Positions 18,393 through 26,837 of a stretch of 64,000 bases of DNA are shown piece by piece (position 1 is the stretch's first letter; each line of letters starts with the position of its first letter). The notes beneath the pieces were generated by a model that was not told the DNA's origin, made no database searches, and saw only the letters and a list, made by a program, of their open reading frames with translations. This DNA comes from Thalassolituus alkanivorans. Its GTDB lineage: Bacteria; Pseudomonadota; Gammaproteobacteria; Pseudomonadales; Oceanobacteraceae. The position numbers were made by a program, and so were the translations under genes. The stretch is from NCBI RefSeq assembly GCF_020447205.1, contig NZ_JAJAEL010000005.1, positions 1 to 64,000 of the forward strand, written 5' to 3'.

Positions 18393-20426
18393 ATGAAACC
18401 GACCCGTACACCTTTTCTCCGTCTGGCCCTGTATTCTACCGTTGCTCTGGGGCTCTCGGCCTGTGGTTCTGACGATGACAACAGCGACAATAGCAATAAC
18501 GGCAATACAGATGCTGCTGGCAAGGCTGCTACCGTTATCCTGCGGGTAATGGAAACCACCGACCTGCACGCCAATATCATGAATTTCAACTACTACCAGA
18601 ACGCGCAGGACGACACGGTCGGTCTGGTGAAAACGGCGTCGCTGATCAATGCCGCCCGTGCAGAAGTGAAAAACAGCGTACTGGTGGATAACGGTGATTT
18701 ACTGCAGGGCAGCCCGCTGGGTGATTATGTTGCCAAGGTTAAGGGGCTGAATACCAATGAGGTTCATCCGATTTATAAAGCGATGAACCTGCTCGATTAT
18801 GACGTGGCGAACATCGGTAACCATGAGTTTAACTATGGTTTGCCTTTCCTGAAAGAAGCACTGGACGATGCCGGTTTTCCTTATATCTCCGCCAACGTTT
18901 TCTTTGATGATGCCGACAACGACAGCACGAACGATATTCCTTACTTTAAGCCTTATGTGCTGCAGGATAAGCAGGTGCTGGACAGCGAAGGTCTGGCCCA
19001 CACCCTGACCATTGGCTATATCGGTTTTGTGCCACCGCAGATTCTGCAGTGGGATAAAAATAATCTGGAAACGCGGGTAATTGCCAAAGACATCGTCGAT
19101 ATGGCCAGGCACTATGTTCCGCAAATGAAGCAGGAAGGTGCCGATATTATTATTGCCATCGCGCACTCCGGTATTACCACCGAGGCCCGTAGCGGCGGCG
19201 AAGAAAACGCCAGCCTTTATTTGTCGCAGGTTGAAGGTATTGACGCCATTATGTTCGGCCATGCGCATCGTAATTTCCCGGGTGACAGCGGTTACGATAA
19301 CGTTGCCGGTATCGATAATGTTAAGGGAACATTAAACGGTATTCCGGCGGTTATGCCTGGTTACTGGGGGAAATATCTGGGTTATATCGACATGACGCTG
19401 GCGCTGAATACGGATGGTCAGTGGCAGGTAAGCGACAGCCAGTCGACCCTTAAACCCATTTCGCAGAGCAATCCGGACCGCTCTGTTACCTCGTTGGTGG
19501 CGAATCATGCCGGCATTGAAGCGGCTGTTGCGGCGGATCATGCCGATGTACGCCAGTGGGTGAGTGAGCCTTTTGCCAAAATCTCGGCACCGGTAAACAG
19601 CTTTTTTGCACTGGTGCAGGATGATCCGTCTATTCAGGTCGTCACCGATGCCCAGACCTGGTACGTGGAATCGATTGTTGCGGGTACGGAGTATGCCAGT
19701 TTGCCAATTCTGTCGGTCGGTGCGCCGTTCCGCGCCGGGCGTGGTGGCGCCGATGATTTTACCGATCTGAGTGCGGGTAATGTGTCATACGGTAATGTGG
19801 CCGACCTGTATATTTATCCGAACACGCTGAAGGTGATGAAGCTCACCGGTGCGGACGTTAAAGAATGGCTGGAAATGTCAGCCGGTCAGTTTAATACCAT
19901 CGTGCCTGGCAGCTCAGGTTCTGAACTGATTAATGCCAGTTTCCCAAGTTATAACTTTGATGTGATTGACGGCATTACCTACGAGATTGATGTCAGTCAG
20001 GAAGCGCGTTACGACGTGTCCGGTAATCTGATTGACGCGGCGCACAACCGTATTAAAAATGTCCGTTATAACAATGCCGCTATTGTCGATACCGATGAAT
20101 TTCTGGTGGTCACCAACAATTACCGTGCCGGTGGTGGTGGTCATTTCCCTGGCGTCAGCAGCGATAAAATTGTAATTGATGCACCGAATGAAAATCGTCA
20201 GACCGTTGCCGATTATCTGATCGCCATGACCGAACAGAATCCGGTAACGGGTTTTGATCCATCAGCTGATAATAACTGGTCGTTTACCTCGCTGAGCAAT
20301 ACCAGTGTGGTGTTCAGAAGTTCGGCAAAAGACTCGGCAAAAGCCTTTGCTGCCGGTAACGCCGCTGTTACCTATAACAGCACCGATGCCGATGGTTTTG
20401 GTGTTTACAGTATTAATCTGCAATAA
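18393..20426 (+). CDS. cpdB: CpdB-like 2',3'-cyclic-nucleotide phosphodiesterase/3'-nucleotidase, lipoprotein
   Basis: 677 residues. Begins with a lipoprotein signal (lipobox LGLSAC near residue 21) and an Asp/Asn linker. The N-terminal calcineurin-like phosphoesterase domain has METTDLHAN, DNGDLLQGSP, GNHEFNYG, AHSGI and GHAHRNFPG; the C-terminal 5'-nucleotidase domain follows (NNYRAGGGGHFPG). Close resemblance to periplasmic CpdB, which scavenges phosphate from cyclic and 3'-nucleotides. Unlike the E. coli protein this one appears lipid-anchored. Start ATG 18393 (AAGGA upstream) begins the signal; an upstream in-frame ATG at 18360 lies inside the Pho-box-like array. Followed by a strong terminator. 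Confidence 0.87.
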   Translation: MKPTRTPFLRLALYSTVALGLSACGSDDDNSDNSNNGNTDAAGKAATVILRVMETTDLHANIMNFNYYQNAQDDTVGLVKTASLINAARAEVKNSVLVDNGDLLQGSPLGDYVAKVKGLNTNEVHPIYKAMNLLDYDVANIGNHEFNYGLPFLKEALDDAGFPYISANVFFDDADNDSTNDIPYFKPYVLQDKQVLDSEGLAHTLTIGYIGFVPPQILQWDKNNLETRVIAKDIVDMARHYVPQMKQEGADIIIAIAHSGITTEARSGGEENASLYLSQVEGIDAIMFGHAHRNFPGDSGYDNVAGIDNVKGTLNGIPAVMPGYWGKYLGYIDMTLALNTDGQWQVSDSQSTLKPISQSNPDRSVTSLVANHAGIEAAVAADHADVRQWVSEPFAKISAPVNSFFALVQDDPSIQVVTDAQTWYVESIVAGTEYASLPILSVGAPFRAGRGGADDFTDLSAGNVSYGNVADLYIYPNTLKVMKLTGADVKEWLEMSAGQFNTIVPGSSGSELINASFPSYNFDVIDGITYEIDVSQEARYDVSGNLIDAAHNRIKNVRYNNAAIVDTDEFLVVTNNYRAGGGGHFPGVSSDKIVIDAPNENRQTVADYLIAMTEQNPVTGFDPSADNNWSFTSLSNTSVVFRSSAKDSAKAFAAGNAAVTYNSTDADGFGVYSINLQ

Positions 20427-20442
20427 GCTTTATCGGCGAATT

Positions 20443-20471
20443 AAAAACGGGAGCCAGCGGCTCCCGTTTTT
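20443..20471. terminator. Bidirectional terminator between cpdB and the LysR gene
   Basis: AAAAACGGGAGCC-AGC-GGCTCCCGTTTTT, a perfect 13-bp stem with T runs in both directions, between convergent genes. Confidence 0.9.
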
Positions 20472-20489
20472 ATTGCAGGCGAGCGGTCG

Positions 20490-21389
20490 TCAGGAAAAAT
20501 TATCCCAGTAGGGCGTGTCGCCGTAATAATCGCTGATAAAGTCGAGAAAACTACGTACCTTGCCGGATAATAACTGGCGGTGCGCATACACCGCATACAG
20601 GCCGATGGCTTCAGGTTCTGAGCCTTGTAAAATCACCTGCAGTTTTCCTTCCCGGATCGCTGGCCCGGCAATAAAGGTGGGCTGTACCACAATGCCTGCG
20701 CCGTTAATGGCTGCCTGGGTTAATACATCACCGTTATTCGCCTGAAAGGCGCTGTTAAGCTGGCCGCTTAAACCGGCCCCGGGCACCAGAATGGTTTCTT
20801 CCGTGGCGTAGCTGTAATGCAGATAACGATGGTCTTTCAGCTCTGCGCGGCTTTGTGGGGTTCCGTACTGTTTTAAATAGTCCGGTGAGGCGCAGGTCAC
20901 CAGTCTTATTGGCGCGATGTGCCGGGCAATGAGTGACGAGCTTTGCAGGCGGCCGATGCGCAGGGCAATATCGAAACCTTCTTCAATAATATCCACCTTG
21001 CGATCGTTCAGTTGCAGATCGATGCGTACATCCGGCCATTGCGCCTGAAATTCGGTGAGCGGTTTTGCCAGATGGCTGATGGCAAAGGATACCGGCGCGC
21101 TGATGCGTAATACGCCGCGCGCTGTGTTCTGCAGCTCGCCGAGCTGATTTTCCAGATCATCCATATCGGCCAGTATCTGCTGCGCGCGCTGAAAACAGGC
21201 GTTGCCGGCCTCGGTAATGCTGACCTGACGGGTGGTGCGGTTAAGCAGTCGGGTATTCAGATGCGCTTCCAGTTGCGACACGTATTTGCTGACCAGCTGC
21301 GGGCTCAGATCAAGCCGTTCGGCGGCTCGGGCAAAGGAACCCTCGCTGACGACGGCAACAAAGGCTTTCAGGCTGTCGATGCGATCCAT
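20490..21389 (-). CDS. LysR-family transcriptional regulator
   Basis: 299 residues. N-terminal winged HTH (RIDSLKAFVAVVSEGSFARAAERL, VSKYVSQLE) and a LysR substrate-binding domain (about 90-290) of the CrgA/DsdC-like class (GVLRISAPVSFA). Divergent from a DoxX gene and a glutathionyl-hydroquinone reductase gene. A similar LysR-DoxX-GHR neighbourhood exists in E. coli (yqjF/yqjG near yhaJ), where quinone-type inducers act, so this regulator may respond to quinones; inference. Confidence 0.88.
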   Translation of the reverse strand: MDRIDSLKAFVAVVSEGSFARAAERLDLSPQLVSKYVSQLEAHLNTRLLNRTTRQVSITEAGNACFQRAQQILADMDDLENQLGELQNTARGVLRISAPVSFAISHLAKPLTEFQAQWPDVRIDLQLNDRKVDIIEEGFDIALRIGRLQSSSLIARHIAPIRLVTCASPDYLKQYGTPQSRAELKDHRYLHYSYATEETILVPGAGLSGQLNSAFQANNGDVLTQAAINGAGIVVQPTFIAGPAIREGKLQVILQGSEPEAIGLYAVYAHRQLLSGKVRSFLDFISDYYGDTPYWDNFS

Positions 21390-21426
21390 GGTTTGTCTTC
21401 ATTTTGTTGATAATTAAACAATGATA

Positions 21427-21440
21427 GCGATATTTATCGC
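21427..21440. promoter_or_regulatory. Inverted repeat in the LysR/DoxX gap
   Basis: GCGATA-TT-TATCGC in the 129-bp divergent intergenic region. A LysR-type operator candidate. Confidence 0.4.
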
Positions 21441-21518
21441 CAAAATGAAAACAACTACAGTGTATTCAAGCAGTGAGGAATTCCCCTCAGCCCAAACGCA
21501 TCTCAGCGGGAGCACATT

Positions 21519-21965
21519 ATGAACACTCAACTTATTCAACGCGTACTGAACACCAATGCAGGTCTGGCCGCACTGGCCCTGCGTATTCCTGTTGGCCTGA
21601 TTCTGGCCGCTCACGGTTCGCAAAAACTGTTCGCCTGGTTTGGTGGTTACGGTCTGGAAGGTACCGGACAATGGATGGCCAGTATCGGTCTGGAACCGGG
21701 TTACCTGATGGCCTTACTGGCTGGCAGTGCCGAGTTCTTCGGTGGTTTGGCGCTGGTCTTCGGTCTGCTTACCCGTCCGGCGGCTCTGGTCAGTGCTTTT
21801 ACCATGCTGATCGCGATCTTCAGTGTGCATATCAGCAATGGCCTGTTTATGAGCAATAACGGCTACGAATACGCGCTGACCCTGTTTGCAGTAACCGTTG
21901 CGCTGGCGATTCAGGGCGGTGGTGCACTGTCGGTTGACCGTGTGCTGGCGGAGCGTCTGCGCTGA
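21519..21965 (+). CDS. DoxX family membrane protein
   Basis: 148 residues with four membrane helices and the DoxX hallmarks: ALRIPVGLILAAHGSQKLF at the N-terminus, SAEFFGGLALVFGLLTRPAAL in the middle. DoxX proteins are linked to quinone or thiosulfate redox in the membrane. Divergent from the LysR gene and followed by a terminator, then the hydroquinone reductase gene. Confidence 0.88.
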   Translation: MNTQLIQRVLNTNAGLAALALRIPVGLILAAHGSQKLFAWFGGYGLEGTGQWMASIGLEPGYLMALLAGSAEFFGGLALVFGLLTRPAALVSAFTMLIAIFSVHISNGLFMSNNGYEYALTLFAVTVALAIQGGGALSVDRVLAERLR

Positions 21966-21980
21966 GTTTAAGGCATTCTC

Positions 21981-22007
21981 AAGCCCGCTTTGGCGGGCTT
22001 TCTTTTT
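21981..22007 (+). terminator. Intrinsic terminator after the DoxX gene
   Basis: AAGCCCGC-TTTG-GCGGGCTT then TCTTTTT. Close to perfect; 16 bp after the DoxX stop, so the next gene is probably transcribed separately or by read-through. Confidence 0.85.
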
Positions 22008-22034
22008 CAGTTAATCGTGCGGCGGGAGGTCGTT

Positions 22035-22988
22035 ATGTTAGTGAATGGTGTGTGGACTGCCGACTGGCAGCCGGTGCAGGCAAAAGATGAAGACGGGCGT
22101 TTTATCCGTCAGACATCGTCATTCCGCCACTGGATCACCGCCGATGGCAGTGCCGGGCCAACGGGTGATGGCGGCTTTAAGGCCGAAGCCGGGCGTTATC
22201 ATCTGTACGTGGCTTATATCTGCCCATGGGCGTCACGTACGCTGATGGTGCGCGAGTTAAAACAACTGCAGAAACTGATCAGCGTCAGTGTGGTGAATCC
22301 GGTATTGACGGAGCAGGGTTGGGCCTTTGGTGGTTATCCGGGTGCCAATACCGATGAGCTTAACGGCGCACAGTATATGCATGAACTGTACAGCCGTGCT
22401 GACAGCCAGTTTACCGGTCGGGCGACGGTGCCGGTGCTGTGGGATAAAAAGACCGGCACCATCGTGAATAATGAGTCGGCCGACATCATCCGCATGCTGA
22501 ACAGTGCTTTTGATCATCTGACCGGTAATACGCTGAATCTGTATCCGCAGGCGCTGGCGGGGATAATCGATGAGTTGAATGCGCGCATTTACACAGAGCT
22601 GAATAACGGCGTCTATCAGGCCGGTTTTGCTTCATCGCAGGCAGCTTATGAAGAAGCGTATCTGCGTGTGTTCGCGATGCTGGATGAGCTGGAAAGTCAG
22701 TTGTCTGATGGCAGGGCGTATTTATTGGGTGATGTTTTAACAGAAACCGATATCCGCACTTTTGTGACACTGGTGCGCTTTGATGCGGCCTATCACGGTC
22801 TGTTTAAGTGTAACCGTAATACGCTGCGCAGTATGAAGGCTTTACAGAGCTATATGCAGCGTATTGCTGCCTTACCGTCCGTGGCGGCAACGGTGAATAT
22901 CGATCATATCAAGGCGGGTTACTATTCGGTTAAAGCGCTTAACCCATCGGGGATTGTGCCGCTGGGGCCGGACAGTATTCTGAACTGA
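22035..22988 (+). CDS. yqjG: Glutathionyl-hydroquinone reductase (Xi-class GST)
   Basis: 317 residues, normal for this family. The catalytic Cys sits in YICPWASRTL; N-terminal thioredoxin-like fold, C-terminal all-helical GST domain (YLLGDVLTETDIRTF). It reduces glutathionyl-hydroquinones with glutathione, in the cytosol. The start at 22035 has GGGAGG 6 nt upstream; the in-frame extension to 21990 has no ribosome-binding site and covers the terminator region. Confidence 0.9.
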   Translation: MLVNGVWTADWQPVQAKDEDGRFIRQTSSFRHWITADGSAGPTGDGGFKAEAGRYHLYVAYICPWASRTLMVRELKQLQKLISVSVVNPVLTEQGWAFGGYPGANTDELNGAQYMHELYSRADSQFTGRATVPVLWDKKTGTIVNNESADIIRMLNSAFDHLTGNTLNLYPQALAGIIDELNARIYTELNNGVYQAGFASSQAAYEEAYLRVFAMLDELESQLSDGRAYLLGDVLTETDIRTFVTLVRFDAAYHGLFKCNRNTLRSMKALQSYMQRIAALPSVAATVNIDHIKAGYYSVKALNPSGIVPLGPDSILN

Positions 22989-23002
22989 TCGAAAAATAAA
23001 CG

Positions 23003-23030
23003 TTGACAGGGTGGGGGATAGGTATAGACT
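23003..23030 (+). promoter_or_regulatory. Predicted sigma-70 promoter of the cold-shock gene
   Basis: Perfect -35 TTGACA (23003-23008) and a -10 candidate TAGACT (23025-23030), spacer 16 bp. Transcription would begin near 23037. Confidence 0.55.
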
Positions 23031-23036
23031 GCCCCC

Positions 23037-23219
23037 AGCTTGTTAGTTCGTCCTTATATTTATGGTCACCGCTTGATGTCCGCCCCGCAATGTTGTCTCA
23101 GTCTCTGAGCAATCTGCAGAAGCTCTTCATCCTGTTTTGTTTTTCATAAGTTATTTGTACATCTTCCAGCATACCGGCCATCTGGCCATCCAACTTTTGA
23201 AAAAACAGGAATATTGATT
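23037..23219 (+). promoter_or_regulatory. Long 5' leader of the cold-shock mRNA
   Basis: If the promoter at 23003-23030 is right, about 180 nt precede the start codon, as in E. coli cspA, whose leader refolds with temperature. Small hairpins are visible (CTCAG-TCT-CTGAG, GGCC-ATCT-GGCC). Length and position are the only support; no conserved cold box was identified. Confidence 0.4.
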
Positions 23220-23429
23220 ATGTCTAATCAAATCACCGGCACTGTAAAATGGTTTAACGAAGCTAAAGGTTTTGGTTTCATCGAACAGGAAAACGGTCCA
23301 GACGTTTTCGCTCACTTCAAAGCGATCACTGGTACTGGTTTCAAAACTCTGGCTGAAGGCCAGAAAGTTAAGTTTACTGTTACTCAGGGCCAGAAAGGTC
23401 CTCAGGCAGAAGACATTATCCCTCTGTAA
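23220..23429 (+). CDS. Cold-shock domain protein, CspA family
   Basis: 69 residues with both RNA-binding motifs: KGFGFI (RNP1) and DVFAHF (RNP2), and GTVKWFN at the N-terminus. A single OB-fold RNA chaperone. Start at 23220 (MSNQITG); an ATG two codons upstream is possible. A strong terminator follows. Confidence 0.94.
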   Translation: MSNQITGTVKWFNEAKGFGFIEQENGPDVFAHFKAITGTGFKTLAEGQKVKFTVTQGQKGPQAEDIIPL

Positions 23430-23482
23430 GTATTTGTCTTTATCTGTCCGACGGGACGATAAAGAATTAAATATCTGAGAGA

Positions 23483-23512
23483 AAAAAAGCGAACCTTAGG
23501 TTCGCTTTTTTT
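23483..23512 (+). terminator. Terminator of the cold-shock gene
   Basis: AAAAAAAGCGAACC-TTA-GGTTCGCTTTTTTT, perfect stem with A and T runs; works in both directions and also lies 3' of the RIO kinase gene. Confidence 0.92.
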
Positions 23513-23546
23513 GTGCCTGAATATTTTTAAAAAATAACGTTGTTTA

Positions 23547-24407
23547 TCAGTCGTCGCCTTCTTCTGCTTCTTTCAGGCGTGCGCGGCGTGCTTCTTCTTC
23601 AGCCAGTACGGCTTTGATTTCATCCAGTACGGTAGCCACATCGGCACTTTCTTCACTGTCGGCAAATTCGCCGCTGAGTTCGGTGTCGGGCAGTAATTCG
23701 CCTTCTTCGTATAATGCCCACATTTCCTGCGCATAACGTGTAGCGCTTAATTGCGGCGCATACTGTGCGTAGTAATTGGTCATATTGTCGACGTCGCGCT
23801 GCAGCATACTGCGGGCATGGTTATTGGCGGCGGCATCTACGGCCTGCGGCAGGTCGATAATCACCGGACCGTAATCGTCGACCAGAACGTTAAATTCGGA
23901 TAAATCACCGTGTACCAGACCTTCGACCAGCATTAATTTAACGTAATGCATGACTTCGTAATGATCTTCCAGCGCCTGCTCTTCGCTCATGGCGACGTCG
24001 TTCAGGCGTGGTGCTACGTTACCGGCCTCATCCGTGACCAGTTCCATTAACAATACGCCGTCGAAACAGCCATAGGGCGCAGGAACCCGTACGCCGGCGC
24101 GGGCCAGACGATACAGCGCTTCTACTTCGGCGTTGTGCCAGGCATCTTCCTGCTGTTTGCGACCAAATTTTGAGCCTTTCTCCATGGCGCGCTGACGCCT
24201 TGAATTACGGACTTTACGGCCTTCCTGATACTGCACAGCCTGTTTAAAGCTGCGTTTATCAGCTTCTTTATACACTTTGGCGCAGCGGATCTCGTCGCCA
24301 CAGCGTACTACGTAAACAGAAGCTTCCTTGCCACTCATCAGCGGGCGGATGACTTCGTCGATCAGACCATCATCCACCAGGGGTTGTAATCGTTTTGGTA
24401 TTTTCAT
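23547..24407 (-). CDS. RIO1-family serine protein kinase (PA4780-like)
   Basis: 286 residues. Atypical kinase fold: EASVYVVRCGDEIRCAKVYK (nucleotide-binding Lys), the catalytic VHGDLSEFNVLVD (Asp and Asn) and the metal-binding IIDLPQAV. An acidic C-terminal tail (about 245-286, rich in E/D/A) is typical of bacterial RIO proteins. Starts with MKIPKRLQPLVDDGLID, the family N-terminus; the ORF extends 18 codons upstream without homology. In Pseudomonas this kinase is induced by stress; targets are unknown. Confidence 0.88.
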   Translation of the reverse strand: MKIPKRLQPLVDDGLIDEVIRPLMSGKEASVYVVRCGDEIRCAKVYKEADKRSFKQAVQYQEGRKVRNSRRQRAMEKGSKFGRKQQEDAWHNAEVEALYRLARAGVRVPAPYGCFDGVLLMELVTDEAGNVAPRLNDVAMSEEQALEDHYEVMHYVKLMLVEGLVHGDLSEFNVLVDDYGPVIIDLPQAVDAAANNHARSMLQRDVDNMTNYYAQYAPQLSATRYAQEMWALYEEGELLPDTELSGEFADSEESADVATVLDEIKAVLAEEEARRARLKEAEEGDD

Positions 24408-24504
24408 CGGCGTGTTATACCCCAGATAAGGGGCAGATGGAATCGGTGGGAGCCGCAGCATCCGCCGCTCAGCAGGATGCTAAGCGGTTGATGCTGCTGG
24501 AGTT

Positions 24505-25785
24505 TCAGGCCAGAACTTCGAAGGTCAGGTCGGCTTTTTCCTGTAAACGCTGGATAAAACGCTCGTCAAACATGGAGGCCGGAGTCCAGAAGCCGCCTTC
24601 GCGATCGCATTTTTTCCCGTCGCGGTAAAAATCAAGCGCCAGCCCACTGGCCGCCTGACCCAGTACTTTGGCGGTGGAGCCATAACCCGGGTCACCTTTG
24701 CCTTTTACGCGGGTAATGATGGTCTGACCATCGTCGCTGCGGCCGATAAAGCGGATATCAAAATAGCCTTCCTGCTGCTGTTTTGGTGTCGGGCCTTCAC
24801 CGGGCTTGGGCAGTACGTATTTTTCCAGCAGCCAGCGGCTGGGCTTTAACGCCGCACCGATCATAAAGGTGCCCATACCACCAACCAGTGCCGCCGCCAG
24901 TGCATAGCCTTTGGCGCCGCCGCCGGTAAGCATGGCTTCGTCGTACATAAAGTTGTCGCCATAGAGTTTGTTGCGCAGGGCGTTGGAGCGGTGCACCACG
25001 CGGGTATTAATGGCGGCCATAATAAAAGGCACAGACCAGCTGAGCAGGTCGGTGTCTTTTTCAACACCTTTCTGGTTGATCTGACGGGCGCGGAAACCGT
25101 GCTCCGGCGGACAAAGGGAATAGGGGTTCGCCAGTTCTTTACGCAGTGCCGGATCGGCCATCACTTCTTTGGTGAGCTGGATAATACTGGCCACGGTACC
25201 ACCGGACATACCGCCTTTGGCGGCTTTTACGCGCATTTTAATGCGGCTGGCGGTTTTGCCGTTCCAGGCCTTTTGCGCTTCGGCCTGCAGAAAGTAGACG
25301 CCCATATCGGAAGGCACTGAGTCGAAGCCACAGCAATGCACAATGCGTGCGCCGGAGGCTTTGGCGCTGGCTTCGTATTTTTCCAGCATGCGTTTGATCC
25401 ACTGTGGCTCGCCGGTTAAATCGCAGTAGTCGGTGCCGCTTTCAGCGCAGGCTTTGACCAGCGGTTCGCCATACAGGGCGTAAGGGCCAACGGTGGAGAC
25501 AATGACATTGGTCTGTTCGCACAGGGCGCGCACCTGCTCATCGCGCGCAGCATCGGCCAGCAGAATCGGCAGGTGTTTGGCCTCGTCTCCCAGTACCGGC
25601 ACCAGGCTGCCGCGCACCGATTGCAGTTTGCTTTCTGAACGGCCGGCAATGGCCCATTTCAGTTCGCCATTAAGGCCGTAGGTTTCCGCCAGATAGCGGG
25701 TCAGAATCTGGCCGACAAAACTGGTGGCGCCAAATACAATCAGATCGAAATGAGGTGTGGCCGTATCAGGGCTGGTGGCTGTCAT
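24505..25785 (-). CDS. Saccharopine dehydrogenase-like oxidoreductase (trans-acting enoyl reductase type)
   Basis: 426 residues. N-terminal NAD(P)-binding Rossmann motif VFGATSFVGQILTRYL, CDLTGEPQWI and HCCGFDSVPSD, all typical of the saccharopine dehydrogenase NADP-binding family; one hydrophobic stretch in the middle (about 320-345). Mycobacterial relatives act as trans-acting enoyl reductases in lipid synthesis; the bacterial role here is unknown. The start at 25785 has AAGGAG upstream; the longer ORF to 25851 has no support. 227 bp from arsR, transcribed away from it. Confidence 0.87.
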   Translation of the reverse strand: MTATSPDTATPHFDLIVFGATSFVGQILTRYLAETYGLNGELKWAIAGRSESKLQSVRGSLVPVLGDEAKHLPILLADAARDEQVRALCEQTNVIVSTVGPYALYGEPLVKACAESGTDYCDLTGEPQWIKRMLEKYEASAKASGARIVHCCGFDSVPSDMGVYFLQAEAQKAWNGKTASRIKMRVKAAKGGMSGGTVASIIQLTKEVMADPALRKELANPYSLCPPEHGFRARQINQKGVEKDTDLLSWSVPFIMAAINTRVVHRSNALRNKLYGDNFMYDEAMLTGGGAKGYALAAALVGGMGTFMIGAALKPSRWLLEKYVLPKPGEGPTPKQQQEGYFDIRFIGRSDDGQTIITRVKGKGDPGYGSTAKVLGQAASGLALDFYRDGKKCDREGGFWTPASMFDERFIQRLQEKADLTFEVLA

Positions 25786-25958
25786 CGCTGGGCTCCTTGT
25801 TATTTTCTTTTGGGCTGCTGCGTTAGGGTCGATAAACCCTGCTAACGGCAACGCTTTTTATTATCAGAAGCAGGCAAGTTACCTCTAAAAGCGGGGGAAT
25901 GTAAGGGCTGGGAAGACCGCTGAAGGTGGCATCCGGGTCAGGATGCGTTTGGTGATTG

Positions 25959-25980
25959 TATATATGAAAAAACATATATA
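25959..25980. promoter_or_regulatory. ArsR operator
   Basis: Perfect inverted repeat TATATATG-N6-CATATATA (spacer AAAAAA), 32 bp upstream of the arsR start codon. AT-rich ATATG/CATAT palindromes are the usual ArsR/SmtB sites, so the operon is likely autorepressed and induced by arsenite. Confidence 0.75.
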
Positions 25981-26012
25981 TGATTTTCCAGATATTTCTG
26001 CTGGTAAGAGTC

Positions 26013-26351
26013 GTGAACCCGTTAACCCTGTTCAAGTGTCTGAATGATGAAACCCGGCTGGTGATGGTGCTGTTGCTGCAACAGCATGGCGAGCTGTGTG
26101 TGTGCGATTTAATGGCGGCGCTGGAAGAAAGCCAGCCGAAAATTTCCCGCCATCTGGCGCAATTACGCACGGCGCAAATACTCAGCAGTGAAAAACGCGG
26201 CCAGTGGGTGTATTACCGTCTGCATCCGCAACTGCCGCCATGGGCCGGGGAGGTGATCGCCACCACGCTGGCGGCTAATCATGATTTTATTGCCCCTTAC
26301 GTCAAACGCTGCAGTGCCCTGACTGCTGCAAATTCGTCTTCCTGTTGCTGA
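26013..26351 (+). CDS. arsR: Arsenic-responsive ArsR repressor
   Basis: 112 residues. Winged helix with the metalloid-sensing ELCVCDL in helix 3 (two Cys) and QPKISRHLAQLRTAQIL as recognition helix; a C-terminal SSCC may contribute ligands. The GTG at 26013 is preferred: the protein then begins VNPLTLFKCLNDETR, as in the family, while the in-frame ATG at 25980 sits within the operator palindrome. First gene of arsR-arsC-acr3-arsH. Confidence 0.88.
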   Translation: MNPLTLFKCLNDETRLVMVLLLQQHGELCVCDLMAALEESQPKISRHLAQLRTAQILSSEKRGQWVYYRLHPQLPPWAGEVIATTLAANHDFIAPYVKRCSALTAANSSSCC

Positions 26352-26369
26352 GCCTATCCGGATATTTTT

Positions 26370-26834
26370 ATGAAATTGCTATTTGTTTGTACCCATAACC
26401 GCTGCCGCAGCATTCTGGCGGAAGCCATTTGCCGCGCAGAAAGTGGCGGCGTTTTCGAGGTGCGCAGCGCCGGCAGTCAGCCGGCGGGTGTGGTGTATCC
26501 GGGTACGCTGAATTTTCTGCAGCAGCAGGGAATCCGCAGCGATGATCTGCGCAGCCAGAGCTGGGATGAATTTGCAGATTTCGCCCCGGATGTGGTGATT
26601 ACCGTGTGCGACAGTGCCGCCGGAGAGGCCTGCCCGCTGTGGATGGGTAGCAGTCTCAAAGTGCACTGGGGATTACCTGATCCGTCAAAATTACCGGAGG
26701 CCGAACAGAGCGCGGCGTTTAATCAGGTAGCGGCTGTTTTACGTGAGCGTATTCGTGCGCTCAGCGCCATCGACTGGTCGGATAAAACAGCGGCCGATAT
26801 TCAGCATTTATTTCAGCAGCAGAGCGGAGTCTGA
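26370..26834 (+). CDS. arsC: Arsenate reductase, low-molecular-weight phosphatase type
   Basis: 154 residues. The P-loop is VCTHNRCRS (C7 nucleophile, C12) at the N-terminus, in the LMW-protein-phosphatase fold. A further Cys pair (C80-type VCDSAAGEAC) could form the disulfide relay of thioredoxin-coupled ArsC. Reduces arsenate to arsenite in the cytosol. 18 bp after arsR, 3 bp before acr3. Confidence 0.9.
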   Translation: MKLLFVCTHNRCRSILAEAICRAESGGVFEVRSAGSQPAGVVYPGTLNFLQQQGIRSDDLRSQSWDEFADFAPDVVITVCDSAAGEACPLWMGSSLKVHWGLPDPSKLPEAEQSAAFNQVAAVLRERIRALSAIDWSDKTAADIQHLFQQQSGV

Positions 26835-26837
26835 ATC

